Assembly (NCBI GenBank): GCA_036655775.1
Contig: JAVVPL010000001.1
Coordinates: 83,402-147,401 of the forward strand
Direction of reading: 5' to 3'
From: JAVVPL01 sp036655775
GTDB taxonomy: Bacteria; Bacteroidota; Bacteroidia; Bacteroidales; P3
Length of the DNA stretch: 64,000 nucleotides
The translations under genes were made by a program, and so were the position numbers. The notes below the pieces were generated by a model. That model was given only the letters and a program-made list of their open reading frames with translations, did no database searches and was not told where the DNA came from. This document shows, piece by piece, positions 44,003 through 53,421 of the stretch. Numbering within the stretch: position 1 is the first letter of the stretch; each line of letters opens with the position of its first letter.

Positions 44003-45814
44003 ATGAATTGGCAAAAATATTACTTACTATACGACTTACACTTACAAAAAATAAAACGAATACTTGGATTGATTTCGGAGTTGATTATTTTTGTTTGTGC
44101 TCTTAGCACTATCTTTAGTCTGATCTATTTTTATGGATTCAATACCACCATCCTCAATGTATCGGACACCAAATACAGTTTTAAATTGATTTTGGGCTTT
44201 TTTTTAATGGGTATCACCATTCGCTACCTTTGCAATTTTAAAGAAGTACGCAACGAGCGACTGTTTGGAGTAGAAATTTTTATAAATTCAATTGCCATTT
44301 TATATTTTCTGGCTCTTTCTTTAGAACATGCATTTGCTCAAACGCTATTTAGTATCGATCGGAATATTTTTTCAATCATACTGTTGATCCTTCTTAGTTT
44401 TATGCATTCTTCTCGTATTATTTTTACGCTCTTTAATCGTGCGCTAAAACCTTCGACCCTCTTAGTATTAAGCTTTTTCTTTATTATTATGCTGGGCGCT
44501 GGACTTTTGATTCTACCCAATGCAAGCAACGTAAATTTACCTTTTATTGATGCTCTTTTTATGGCGACCTCCGCAGTTTGTGTAACGGGTTTAACCCCCG
44601 TAGATGTAGCAAGTACTTTTACACAAACTGGCTATATTATTTTACTTATTTTGATTCAAATTGGAGGGATAGGCATGTTGACTTTTACGAGTTTCTTTGC
44701 ACTTGCCTTTATGGGAAAAGCCTCTTTTAGTAGTCGAATGATTGTAAAAGATGTGTTGCAAGAAAACAGTTGGACGGGGCTTTTCGCTATTTTACGAAGA
44801 GTTATTTTGGTAACCCTAACCATTGAATTGATTGGAGCGTATTGTATATGGCGACAAATCCATGGCACTCTGGATATGAACCTGCATGAAGAATTGTTTT
44901 TTTCGGTATTTCATGCGGTATCGGCCTATTGTAATGCGGGAATATCAACACTGAGTGGCAATTTACACGATCCATTAGTAACAGGGAACTATGGATTGCA
45001 AATGTTCGTTGCGTTTTTAATTATTATAGGGGGTATTGGCTATCCCATTGTGTCTAATTATTTTCGTTTGATTCGTCATTATATTCACAATGTATTTAAT
45101 CTATTAATTGGACGACAAAAGCGCTATGATCATATTCCACATATTATCAATTTGCATACACGTATTGTATTAGTGACTACGACCATTCTTATTGTAGGTG
45201 GAACCGCTTTGTTTTATTTATTTGAGTCGAATCAATACTTGGCAGGTCTTTCTTTTCAAGGCAAACTATGCACTTCGTTTTTTGGCGCCGTTACGCCCCG
45301 AACCGCAGGCTTTAATGCATTTAATACCGCGGCTTTGAGCAATAGTACCTTGTTTTTGATGGTGGGACTTATGCTTATAGGAGCCTCTCCAATGTCAACA
45401 GGGGGCGGTTTGAAAACGACCACTTTTGCCGTGGCTTTGGTAAGCGCATTTTCGTTTGTTCGAGGAAAAAATTCAGTTGAAGTAGCCCGAAGAGAAATTC
45501 CTATATACAGTATTCAACGTGCATTTGCTATCTTGGTACTGTATTTTTGTTGGGCGGTTATGGCCACCTTTGGATTGAGTATTAGTGAGGGCGAAGCACC
45601 TATTTTCACCTTGTTTTTTGAAGTAATTTCGGCCTTAAGTACCGTGGGGCTAAGTTTGAATTTTACACCCGAACTTAGTTTTACAGGCAAAATTATTATT
45701 ATACTTACTATGTTTGTGGGTAGAGTGGGTGTTTTAAGCTTTTTTATGGGGATTTTTAAAGAAGTAAAACGTAAATATTATGAATATCCAAGTGAAAACT
45801 TGTTGATGGGATAA
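44003..45814 (+). CDS. TrkH/KtrB family potassium uptake membrane protein
   Basis: Ion-conducting subunit of a Trk/Ktr potassium (or K+/Na+) uptake system. 603 residues. The N-terminal 150 hold four or so extra membrane segments. The core has four pore loops with the glycine of the selectivity filter: TSAVCVTGLTPVD, VSAYCNAGIST, AVTPRTAGFNA and ISALSTVGLSL. The start is set at 44003 because a promoter element overlaps the upstream ATG. The regulatory RCK subunit follows after 20 bp. Confidence 0.93.
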   Translation: MNWQKYYLLYDLHLQKIKRILGLISELIIFVCALSTIFSLIYFYGFNTTILNVSDTKYSFKLILGFFLMGITIRYLCNFKEVRNERLFGVEIFINSIAILYFLALSLEHAFAQTLFSIDRNIFSIILLILLSFMHSSRIIFTLFNRALKPSTLLVLSFFFIIMLGAGLLILPNASNVNLPFIDALFMATSAVCVTGLTPVDVASTFTQTGYIILLILIQIGGIGMLTFTSFFALAFMGKASFSSRMIVKDVLQENSWTGLFAILRRVILVTLTIELIGAYCIWRQIHGTLDMNLHEELFFSVFHAVSAYCNAGISTLSGNLHDPLVTGNYGLQMFVAFLIIIGGIGYPIVSNYFRLIRHYIHNVFNLLIGRQKRYDHIPHIINLHTRIVLVTTTILIVGGTALFYLFESNQYLAGLSFQGKLCTSFFGAVTPRTAGFNAFNTAALSNSTLFLMVGLMLIGASPMSTGGGLKTTTFAVALVSAFSFVRGKNSVEVARREIPIYSIQRAFAILVLYFCWAVMATFGLSISEGEAPIFTLFFEVISALSTVGLSLNFTPELSFTGKIIIILTMFVGRVGVLSFFMGIFKEVKRKYYEYPSENLLMG

Positions 45815-45834
45815 ATATATAAAATACAATTCAA

Positions 45835-46521
45835 ATGAGGTACATGATTATAGGATTGGGCAACCTTGGAAGAGCCCTTGCAGAAAATCTTAGTTCGGTA
45901 GGCCATGATGTTATTGGTGTTGATATTGATATGCATCATATTGATTTAATTAAAACTAAAATTGAAGGCGCTATTTGTATAGATTCTGCCGATATAGAAG
46001 CATTGAAATCGCTGCCTAGCAAAGATATGGACGCTATTTTTGTGTGTTATAGTAAGGATTTTGGATTATCTGTACAAACCGTTGCCTATCTTAAAAATAT
46101 AGGCGCAAAAAACTTAATTGTGCGTGTAATTTCACCTATACATGAAACGGTACTCAAAAGCATCGGGATAGAGCGTATTATGCGCCCTGAATTGAGTTTT
46201 GCCAATACGTTTACTTCCGAAGCTTTGGTTCATGATTTGTTTTTGGATCGTTTTAGAATTACGGAAACAGATCACGTTTTTAAAATCAAGACACCGCCTA
46301 TTTTTATAGGAAAAAGTTTGGAAATTATTAAAATCAAAGAAAATTTCGGACTTAGTTTAATAGGTATCGACCGTCCTGTCATGCACAGAAATTTGCTAGG
46401 CATCGCTCAAAAAGACTATGTAACCATAGATAATTTTGACAAAACTATGGTAATTGCAGAAGGAGATGTGTTGTTGCTATTTGGCAAATTACCCGACTTA
46501 AGAGGCTTTGAAAAATTATAA
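45835..46521 (+). CDS. TrkA/KtrA-type potassium channel regulatory protein (RCK)
   Basis: Cytoplasmic ring-forming subunit that gates the TrkH/KtrB pore in response to nucleotides. 228 residues. The RCK-N Rossmann domain has GLGNLGRALAENL and an acidic residue at the end of strand 2 (VIGVDID). The RCK-C domain covers about residues 145-225 (FIGKSLEIIKIKENFGLSLIGI). One RCK module is present, as in KtrA, rather than the two of E. coli TrkA. Co-transcribed with the TrkH gene and followed by a terminator. Confidence 0.92.
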   Translation: MRYMIIGLGNLGRALAENLSSVGHDVIGVDIDMHHIDLIKTKIEGAICIDSADIEALKSLPSKDMDAIFVCYSKDFGLSVQTVAYLKNIGAKNLIVRVISPIHETVLKSIGIERIMRPELSFANTFTSEALVHDLFLDRFRITETDHVFKIKTPPIFIGKSLEIIKIKENFGLSLIGIDRPVMHRNLLGIAQKDYVTIDNFDKTMVIAEGDVLLLFGKLPDLRGFEKL

Positions 46522-46522
46522 T

Positions 46523-46562
46523 AAAAAAGAGGAGGCCCTAGTACTAGAACCTCCTCTCTTTA
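46523..46562 (+). terminator. Terminator after the potassium uptake operon
   Basis: AAAGAGGAGG pairs with CCTCCTCT around a 15-nt loop, flanked by A-rich and T-rich sequence. It also faces the end of the reverse gene at 46602. Confidence 0.75.
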
Positions 46563-46601
46563 TTTATATATCCTTTCTATACAGAATATGCCAATTTTGT
46601 T

Positions 46602-47327
46602 TTAAAATCCAAGTGTGATAGAAATTCCAATATGCAAAGGCGTAAAACTTGATTTTGGCAAATCGGAAATTAAGGTTTTGGCATTAGCTGTATACCATTT
46701 CCCCTCACCTATTTGTTGGGTCCATTCTACAAATCCACCAAAACGAAGCCCTTCATACGCTACCCAATCTGCATGAATTCCCAAGGCCGCATATCCTAAA
46801 GCTTTTTGCGTAATTTTAAATCCATTCAACATCGATTGATCTATAAAATCTTCCATCGTCACTTCATTTTTATCTATATCTTTATTGTATAAAAGCGAAC
46901 TATATCCTAGCCCAAAAGCAAGTTTAGCAGAAAGAATAAATTTGGAACGTTGTACAATATTGTACATTCCATAAACTCCTCCATATAAGCTATTATAGCT
47001 ATATATAGGAAATTTATGGATGCTATTGGTCGCTCTCAACATACTATATTCTAAACCTACATTCCATCGTTTATGAACATAAATTCCTGCTTGAATTTGA
47101 AAACCCCATTGTACATCGGAAATAGATTCGCCCGTAATACTTTTGATATTTTGTCTGAAATCCTTACTTCCAAAAGAAGCTACAGCAACCATCGGACGCA
47201 CAGATAAATAATATTGCAGTGGACGAGAGGCCGAATCGGCCATTTGTATAGATACGGGTTTTGGTTCTTGCGCTGAGCTACTTCCACAAAAAAGAAGAAG
47301 ACTGATGAGCAAAACAAAAATTTTCAT
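46602..47327 (-). CDS. Small outer-membrane beta-barrel protein, unknown function
   Basis: 241 residues with a signal peptide (MKIFVLLISLLLFCGSSSAQ). The mature part has alternating aromatic strands of the porin-like/opacity type and ends in the aromatic residue Phe (HIGISITLGF), which fits insertion by the BAM machinery. No family is recognised. It stands alone between the potassium operon terminator and a long gene-free stretch. Confidence 0.7.
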   Translation of the reverse strand: MKIFVLLISLLLFCGSSSAQEPKPVSIQMADSASRPLQYYLSVRPMVAVASFGSKDFRQNIKSITGESISDVQWGFQIQAGIYVHKRWNVGLEYSMLRATNSIHKFPIYSYNSLYGGVYGMYNIVQRSKFILSAKLAFGLGYSSLLYNKDIDKNEVTMEDFIDQSMLNGFKITQKALGYAALGIHADWVAYEGLRFGGFVEWTQQIGEGKWYTANAKTLISDLPKSSFTPLHIGISITLGF

Positions 47328-47567
47328 ATTATTACTTTTTTATTTATTTTCTTACTCTATTTAAGCTTTTCAGAAATTGCTTTTTTTTTCGATGCACCTA
47401 TTTTGCGAACAAAATAAATACCCTAAATATACTTGTTTTAGATACGTATTTTAGACGATTTTAGAGTATAAATGCTTTATTAAATTAAATTGATAATTTA
47501 TATAGATTTAGGTATGCATTGAAGCTAGCAAAACTATCAATTCATTCTTAATATATATATGGATGAA

Positions 47568-47597
47568 CAAAGATATATAAATTAATTGATTTGCAAA
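47568..47597 (-). promoter_or_regulatory. Possible promoter for the 46602 barrel gene
   Basis: TTTG (47594-47597), an 18-nt spacer and TATCTTTG (47568-47575) on the reverse strand. The leader to the ATG at 47327 would be about 235 nt, long enough to contain other elements. Confidence 0.4.
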
Positions 47598-47795
47598 CTA
47601 TTTTATTTTGATTCAGTAGATTCTAACACCAAATGCAATTTTTTATGTAAAGGTATTTGAAAATAATTTAAGTGGTGCTTGAAAGTTTAAATTTTTCTTG
47701 GTCTTCGATTGAGTTTATGTTGTATCTATTTAATATCCTGGTCGCTATAATTATTAAATGTAGTTTTTTAGGAACGATTGCGTTAAGCAGAAGCA

Positions 47796-47836
47796 GAGCG
47801 TGAGCAGTTTCACTGTAAGTAAAACTGCTCACGCTC
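47796..47836. repeat. 15-bp perfect inverted repeat
   Basis: GAGCGTGAGCAGTTT (47796-47810) and AAACTGCTCACGCTC (47822-47836) around an 11-nt loop. A degenerate third arm, CTCACGTTC, follows at about 47844-47852. No T-run follows, so it is not a normal terminator. It is more GC-rich than its surroundings. Confidence 0.85.
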
Positions 47837-47875
47837 GAAAATACTCACGTTCGGTAAAGTAAACATTTTTCAAGT

Positions 47876-47901
47876 AGAAAAGGAACTTCGGTTCCTTTTT
47901 T
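47876..47901 (+). terminator. UUCG-tetraloop terminator in the gene-free stretch
   Basis: AAAAGGAAC-TTCG-GTTCCTTTT followed by further T. The extra-stable UUCG loop and T-run make a strong forward terminator, although no forward gene precedes it. It could also end the reverse unit from 49.8 kb. Confidence 0.75.
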
Positions 47902-47903
47902 AA

Positions 47904-47953
47904 TTTTACGCCCCCTAAAATTGCATTTACTAGTAAAATTTACAAAGTTCTAC
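47904..47953. repeat. Dispersed intergenic repeat, copy 1
   Basis: About 50 bp that matches 58491-58540. The core, 47912-47932, is identical over 21 bp, beginning CCCCTAAAATTGCA. The flanks match at about two positions in three. Confidence 0.75.
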
Positions 47954-48065
47954 AACTCAAAAATTAGTGATTAAATAGAGAACAAAAAAAGAGTATTAAT
48001 AAGTTTAAAGGCTGAGAGCAAATAAACTTAGCTAGAAAGCATCAACATTAAGTTTAGAAGAAGCG

Positions 48066-48683
48066 TTAAATCTTAATTTTTAAACCTAGGGATGATTTAA
48101 ATCCAAAGCCTATATCCGGAAATTTCCACCATACTTCAGCGGGATAAAATTCGATAGATAATCGTTGGTTGGGAAGTGTAAATCCTAGGCCGAGATTAAC
48201 ACCTAATCCAGGAATAAATTCACTATAACCAAAGGCAATAGGAAGTCCTTCAGCTTGTAAAACGCCATTAACTGCATAATAGTCTGTATACGTTATCACT
48301 TTTGAAAATGTGCCATTGAAACCTGCACCTAGATTTAGATAAAACCAATTTTTTCTAAAAAAAGTCCAATCTAAAAAACAACGAACATACATTGTATTGC
48401 TTAAATAGCCTTCATCTGCATATAAGGGCTTACTATATATGCCTACCCCAAAACTAGGATTAATTCGTAATTTATCAGGAATAAATTCATAGTAGTAATT
48501 TAAATTGACACCCATGCCAAAAGAAGTCTTATATTCATTTTTGAAAAAATAGTCTACATTCATTGAAACGGCATGTCTGCTTAGAATGTTAGTGTTTTTT
48601 ATTTTTGTTTCTTGTGCAGAACTTGAGGCAAAAATTCCGATCAATAAACTAAGCAAGAGGATAATAACAATTTTATTTTGCAT
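48066..48683 (-). CDS. Small outer-membrane beta-barrel protein, unknown function
   Basis: 205 residues with a signal peptide (about 1-23, ending SSAQ). The rest alternates polar and aromatic residues in eight or more probable strands (YKTSFGMGVNLNYYYEF, FYLNLGAGFNGTFS, GLGVNLGLGF). It resembles general outer-membrane barrel proteins of Bacteroidetes without a clear family. It starts 12 bp downstream of the cysteine-rich lipoprotein, so the two are likely made together. Confidence 0.7.
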   Translation of the reverse strand: MQNKIVIILLLSLLIGIFASSSAQETKIKNTNILSRHAVSMNVDYFFKNEYKTSFGMGVNLNYYYEFIPDKLRINPSFGVGIYSKPLYADEGYLSNTMYVRCFLDWTFFRKNWFYLNLGAGFNGTFSKVITYTDYYAVNGVLQAEGLPIAFGYSEFIPGLGVNLGLGFTLPNQRLSIEFYPAEVWWKFPDIGFGFKSSLGLKIKI

Positions 48684-48695
48684 AATTTTATAATT

Positions 48696-49817
48696 TTAAC
48701 GTGTGAAATTTAAGCTATGTACAAATATCCCATTGTTGTGTGCGTGATTGTACAATATGCCACTAAAACACCCTAATGCGAGACCTGGTAAAGCTCTTCC
48801 TAAAACCTCCGATGTACAAGATAAAGATCGTGTGTTTGCTTTTTCTTTTTCAAATGGTCCAAAAGCACACTCTCTATTACAATCTTTTTTATATGCAGTT
48901 TTTCCTACTAATCCTACTACGCTATTAGCACGTACTTTTTTCCAAACACCTCTAACATTTAATTTCCAATTTATTATTTTAGCTGTACACCAAAACAAAT
49001 TTCCAAAAAGACCTGTGTGAGAAATTTTACATTCAATCGCTTCTTGAAAGCTCTCGTTAAAATGGAAATATGTTGTTTTTCTGTTTGATTTACAAGCATA
49101 ATATATCTCTTCTAATGAATAATCATAATTAACTAACATAACCGCAATATGTGGAGGTGTTGCAATATTTGCTACTGTTGAACTATTTGTATTTACATAA
49201 AATGAATACCCATCTTGATGAAATTGAAATATTGTATCTCCAATTTGTACTTCATTGTTATAATTTAATAATGCTTGTAAAGCATCTTCAACAATATAGT
49301 AGTTATTTGCAGGATTATCAGCCAAATTTGCATTTGGAGTATTTAAAAATACACTTTCCTCATTTCGTATTTTGTCAAATAAAGAACCCATATCAAAATG
49401 ATTTGAAAAATCCGCAATTGGTTTATTACTAAAATCTACTTCTTCAATTTCAATATTGCCGATTCCGCCGCCTCCAATACCAATTCTTCCTATAGCTGGA
49501 GTTGTAGAAACAATTGGTTCATTGTAATTTTGCATTTGTAAGTCTAAGGCTTTAAATGTTTGAATAAAAGCTTCTCTAGTTGTAAAACGTAATCTTCGAT
49601 TTGTTCCACTTCCTGCCGAAGCAGTAGACATATCTCCTACTAGACTAATGGCTGAATATGGAATCGCGGTAGGATCTGGAGCAATAATTCGCGAGGGAGC
49701 TTTTTGTATAGAGTCAGCACCATTTTCTTGTTCAATAAATATATCTTGTTCTTTAGAACAAGATATAAAAGTAAAAATAATACAAAAATAAAAGCTAAAT
49801 TGTGTAAATGTTTTCAT
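48696..49817 (-). CDS. Cysteine-rich lipoprotein of unknown family
   Basis: 373 residues with a lipobox (FISC, lipidated Cys20) and so probably an outer-membrane lipoprotein. A glycine-rich stretch (IGRIGIGGGGIG) lies near residue 110. The C-terminal 150 residues carry many cysteines (YYACK, AIECK, FWCTA, KKDCNREC, LSCTS, LGCFS), which suggests disulfide bonds in the envelope. I do not recognise the family, and it shows no enzyme motif. It has its own full promoter and is paired with the downstream barrel protein. Confidence 0.75.
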   Translation of the reverse strand: MKTFTQFSFYFCIIFTFISCSKEQDIFIEQENGADSIQKAPSRIIAPDPTAIPYSAISLVGDMSTASAGSGTNRRLRFTTREAFIQTFKALDLQMQNYNEPIVSTTPAIGRIGIGGGGIGNIEIEEVDFSNKPIADFSNHFDMGSLFDKIRNEESVFLNTPNANLADNPANNYYIVEDALQALLNYNNEVQIGDTIFQFHQDGYSFYVNTNSSTVANIATPPHIAVMLVNYDYSLEEIYYACKSNRKTTYFHFNESFQEAIECKISHTGLFGNLFWCTAKIINWKLNVRGVWKKVRANSVVGLVGKTAYKKDCNRECAFGPFEKEKANTRSLSCTSEVLGRALPGLALGCFSGILYNHAHNNGIFVHSLNFTR

Positions 49818-49845
49818 ATTTTATCTTAATTTATTTATAATTTCA

Positions 49846-49876
49846 CAAAAATAAGTATTTTATCTTAATTATCAAA
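49846..49876 (-). promoter_or_regulatory. Promoter of the lipoprotein-barrel pair
   Basis: On the reverse strand, TTTG (49873-49876), 19 nt, TATTTTTG (49846-49853), 29 bp before the lipoprotein start. Confidence 0.75.
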
Positions 49877-49970
49877 ATTTTATGTAAAGATATTAAAAAA
49901 GGTAGATTCGGGAGTTTGACTTTAGATAAATTGGAAATCTTATAAACAATTGAACACAAATTTGTCATTT

Positions 49971-51824
49971 CTATTTTTTATACCAAAAAAAACATTTATT
50001 CTGTTCTTCTCTTTCTCTTGTACTTTTGGCTACATACACATTTTCGGAAGTATAGGGGTTGATTCCTGTATAGTAAATTTCGGTAGCTAATGTCATGGGT
50101 GTGGGCGTGAAATTTTGCACTTGTTCCAATTTGTAACCTAGGGCTTTGGTTTTTTGTGCCAATAATTTCATATCCGCCAAAGTACATGCGGGATGAGAGG
50201 ATATGAAATACGGAATTAATTGTTGATTTAATCCATTTTTTCTACATGTATCTTCAAAAAAATGCTTAAATTTTACAAACCCTTCAAAAGAGCTCTTACG
50301 CATTACTTTTAGCACTTCGGGCTCCGTATGTTCGGGAGCCACTTTTAAACGTCCAGAGACATTGTTTTTGATTAAATAAGTGGCATATTCTTGTGCCGAC
50401 TTTGCAATGGGATCAGGTCGATTGTTTGGAGATAAATACGGCAGAAGCATATCATACCGAACACCACTCCCAATAAAACATTTTTTAACTGCGGGGTGGG
50501 CGGCTACTTTTTTGTATATGGATAAAAGTGGCGTATGGTCATTGTGTAGATTTGGACAAATCGTGGGGAAAATACAACTTGCTCTTTTACATTTTTGACA
50601 GAGTTTTTGGTCCACCCCTTGCATGGCATACATATTGGCCGAAGGCCCCCCTAGATCGGAAATATAGCCTTTGAAATCATCCATTTGTACTACCACCTCT
50701 AATTCTTTGAGAATGGAAGCCTCACTACGACTTTGAATTTGTTTACCTTGATGTGCCGAAATTGTACAAAAAGCACAACCTCCAAAGCATCCCCGATGAA
50801 TGTTGATAGAATGACGAATCATGGTATAGGCAGGGATCTCGCCTCTTTTTTTGTATTTGGGATGGGGCAAACGGGTATACGGCAAATCGAAGGCTTGGTC
50901 GATGGAATAGGAAGGTGCTCCCGTGTTTGCATCGGTAAAGGTATAGGGTGGATTGATCACCAAGGTTTGTATTCCTATCTGTTGGAAAATACGCCCTGCA
51001 AGAATTTTATTGGATTCTTCTTCAAGCATACGAAAATTGGTAATTTGTGCAATTTTATCTTTGAGACATTTTTCGTGTGATGCCAAAATAATATCTTTGG
51101 GCAAAGGTTGTGGCAAATATTGTATCTGGGAAGTTGGAAGTACGTTTTGAGCTCGTTCCAATAGGTATGCCAATTGAGGAAGTGTATGCAATAATTCAAG
51201 TTTGTTCTCAGCATGGCTATCTAGTACTTTTGCAATATTCACAATGGCTTGTTCTCCCATCCCATAAACAAGAATATCTGCACCGCTTTCTTTGAGAATA
51301 GAAGGACGCAATTGGTCTTGCCAATAGTCGTAATGCGTAATTCGACGAAGAGAGGCTTCAATTCCACCTAGTATAATGGGGGTGTCGGGATATATATTTT
51401 TTAGTATTTGAGAATATACAATGGTGGGATAATCGGGACGAAACCCCGCCTCGCCTCCAGGGGTATAGGCATCATCGGAACGCAAACGTTTATTAGCGGT
51501 ATAATGGTTGACCATAGAATCCATACTCCCAGCCGTAATGCCAAAAAACAAACGAGGTTTTCCAAATTTTTTGAAATCGCGTAAATCGTCTTGCCAATTG
51601 GGTTGTGGAATAAGCGCCACTTTGTAACCTTGATGTTCAAGTACTCGTCCTATAACCGCTGCGCCAAAAGAAGGATGATCAATATAAGCATCGCCACTCA
51701 CTATCACAATATCCACTTCATCCCAGCCTCGATCTTGTATTTCTTTGCGCGTAATAGGCATCCATGCCGAAAGAGGCAAACGTTTACTTTGGCTAAACTG
51801 GCAATTGTTTTGAGGAAAATTCAT
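49971..51824 (-). CDS. YgiQ family radical SAM protein
   Basis: Radical SAM protein of 617 residues. The N-terminal 300 residues form a cobalamin-binding-like Rossmann region with PLSAWMPITRKEI, SGDAYIDHPSFGAAVIGRVLE and GGIEASLRRITHYDYW, all typical of YgiQ. The radical SAM cluster motif is HRGCFGGCAFCTISAHQG (CxxxCxxC, about residue 345). The reaction is unknown for the family. It lies 88 bp downstream of rpoN and may be part of the asnS-rpoN unit. Confidence 0.92.
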   Translation of the reverse strand: MNFPQNNCQFSQSKRLPLSAWMPITRKEIQDRGWDEVDIVIVSGDAYIDHPSFGAAVIGRVLEHQGYKVALIPQPNWQDDLRDFKKFGKPRLFFGITAGSMDSMVNHYTANKRLRSDDAYTPGGEAGFRPDYPTIVYSQILKNIYPDTPIILGGIEASLRRITHYDYWQDQLRPSILKESGADILVYGMGEQAIVNIAKVLDSHAENKLELLHTLPQLAYLLERAQNVLPTSQIQYLPQPLPKDIILASHEKCLKDKIAQITNFRMLEEESNKILAGRIFQQIGIQTLVINPPYTFTDANTGAPSYSIDQAFDLPYTRLPHPKYKKRGEIPAYTMIRHSINIHRGCFGGCAFCTISAHQGKQIQSRSEASILKELEVVVQMDDFKGYISDLGGPSANMYAMQGVDQKLCQKCKRASCIFPTICPNLHNDHTPLLSIYKKVAAHPAVKKCFIGSGVRYDMLLPYLSPNNRPDPIAKSAQEYATYLIKNNVSGRLKVAPEHTEPEVLKVMRKSSFEGFVKFKHFFEDTCRKNGLNQQLIPYFISSHPACTLADMKLLAQKTKALGYKLEQVQNFTPTPMTLATEIYYTGINPYTSENVYVAKSTREREEQNKCFFWYKK

Positions 51825-51912
51825 TATTTTTGTATTTGATCTTTGAAGGATGTTTGCTTATATACTTTGTAGCATGATAAAGGCCAAGGCAATTGAGTCA
51901 TCCTAAAATAAT

Positions 51913-53418
51913 TTAGACTTTTCGACGAAGCCGCGCTACGGGCTCTCCCATGGCTTCTCTGTATTTAGCAATGGTTCGACGAGCAATATCAAAGCCTTTT
52001 TCTTTGAGCAATTCCATCAAAGCATCGTCGGTAAGTGGATTGGATTTATCTTCATCTTCGATGAGTTGATGCAGTACGTCTTTGATTCCAGAGGTAGAGA
52101 CTAGGGTGCCTTCTTCGTTGGCCATAGAATTGGAAAAAAAATCTTTTAACAAAAAAATACCAAAATGCGTTTGTATGTATTTGTTGGCCGTAACACGCGA
52201 AATAGTGGAAATATCCAAATTTGTAAGCGCTGCAATATCTTTCAATCGCATGGGTTTTAGTAATGAAATATCTCCATTGACAAAATATTCCAATTGATAA
52301 TCGATGATTGTTTGCATAATACTATATAGCGTATTATACCTTTGTTTGATCAAATCGATAAACCATTGTGCAGAATCAATTTTTTGCTTTAAAAATACAT
52401 TGGCTTCTTTTTCTTGTTTGTGTTTTTGTTTCTTTTTATTGTACGAAGAATACATTTGCATATAGGATGGACTCACTCGTAAATCGGGATCATTGCGATC
52501 GTTGAGACTCAAATGAAGTTTGCCATCGGTACTCGTTAAATAAAAATCGGGCATAACTAAAGGCGCATCGGTTGTATTTTCAAAAACAGCCATACCTGGC
52601 TTAGGATTTAAATGTATAATCTCATCAAAGGCCTCTCGCAATTCATCTTCATCTACATCTAGTTTATCTATTATTTTTTCATATTGTCGTTTGGTAAATG
52701 CTTCAAAATAATCTTGAACTATTTCGCGAGCCAACGACAAAGAAGCTTTGGAGAGAAAAGGTGTATTTTCATCATTGAGCAGCGCATCTATTTGCAAAAG
52801 CAAACATTCTTGTAAATTTCGAGCGCCTACACCTGCGGGCTCCAACTCTTGAATTTGGTGCAAAACCCATTCTACTTCTTGCTCGGAAACTATGATATTG
52901 TTGGAAAAAGCAATATCGTTGACCATCGATTCTAAACTTCGTTGTAGATAACCTGCATCATCCAAATTGCCTATAATAAGTTCGCCTATTTGTTGTTGTT
53001 GTTTGCTTAAATCCAACATTCCCATTTGCTGCAGTAATTGATCGTGGAAACCCAAATTAAACGAAAAAGGACGATCGGAAATTTCGGAGGTATCCACATA
53101 ATTATTGTCACGCAATTTATAGCTGGCAATATCATCCTCATCATAATAATCGGTCATATCAAATTCATCGGTATCTCTAGAGTTTTCGGGATCGATATCT
53201 TCTTGTGAAGATTGTTTTTCAAGAGAATCCAAATCACTATCTTCACTCTCTTGTTGATTTTGGGGCACTTCTAATTCTTCCAGTGCAGGATTAATTTCAA
53301 GTTCTTCTTTGATTCGTTGTTCAAGATCCATAGTAGGAACTTGCAACAACTTCATTAATTGAATTTGTTGTGGAGATAATTTTAAAAGTTGCCTTTGGTC
53401 TAAAGATTGTTTTAACAT
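51913..53418 (-). CDS. rpoN: RNA polymerase sigma-54 factor
   Basis: Directs transcription from -24/-12 promoters together with enhancer-binding ATPases. 501 residues. Region I is glutamine/leucine-rich (LSPQQIQLMKLLQVPTMDLE). An acidic region follows. The helix-turn-helix is SLLKPMRLKDIAALTNLDIS, and the RpoN box is RRTIAKYREAM near the C-terminus. It lies 3 bp after asnS. No cognate enhancer-binding protein lies in the window. Confidence 0.96.
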   Translation of the reverse strand: MLKQSLDQRQLLKLSPQQIQLMKLLQVPTMDLEQRIKEELEINPALEELEVPQNQQESEDSDLDSLEKQSSQEDIDPENSRDTDEFDMTDYYDEDDIASYKLRDNNYVDTSEISDRPFSFNLGFHDQLLQQMGMLDLSKQQQQIGELIIGNLDDAGYLQRSLESMVNDIAFSNNIIVSEQEVEWVLHQIQELEPAGVGARNLQECLLLQIDALLNDENTPFLSKASLSLAREIVQDYFEAFTKRQYEKIIDKLDVDEDELREAFDEIIHLNPKPGMAVFENTTDAPLVMPDFYLTSTDGKLHLSLNDRNDPDLRVSPSYMQMYSSYNKKKQKHKQEKEANVFLKQKIDSAQWFIDLIKQRYNTLYSIMQTIIDYQLEYFVNGDISLLKPMRLKDIAALTNLDISTISRVTANKYIQTHFGIFLLKDFFSNSMANEEGTLVSTSGIKDVLHQLIEDEDKSNPLTDDALMELLKEKGFDIARRTIAKYREAMGEPVARLRRKV

Positions 53419-53421
53419 TGT

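Larger units (their letters stand above)
47328..48065. other. Gene-free stretch with hairpins, a dispersed repeat and a promoter
   Basis: 738 bp without a credible open reading frame on either strand. It holds a reverse-strand promoter-like pair (47568-47597), a 15-bp perfect inverted repeat (47796-47836), a UUCG-loop terminator (47876-47901) and a copy of a repeat also found at 58.5 kb. It may hold a small RNA or be the remains of lost genes. Confidence 0.6.

Noticed and set aside
47796..47836. Rho-independent terminator at the 15-bp inverted repeat
   Set aside because: No T-run follows on either strand; recorded as an inverted repeat instead.
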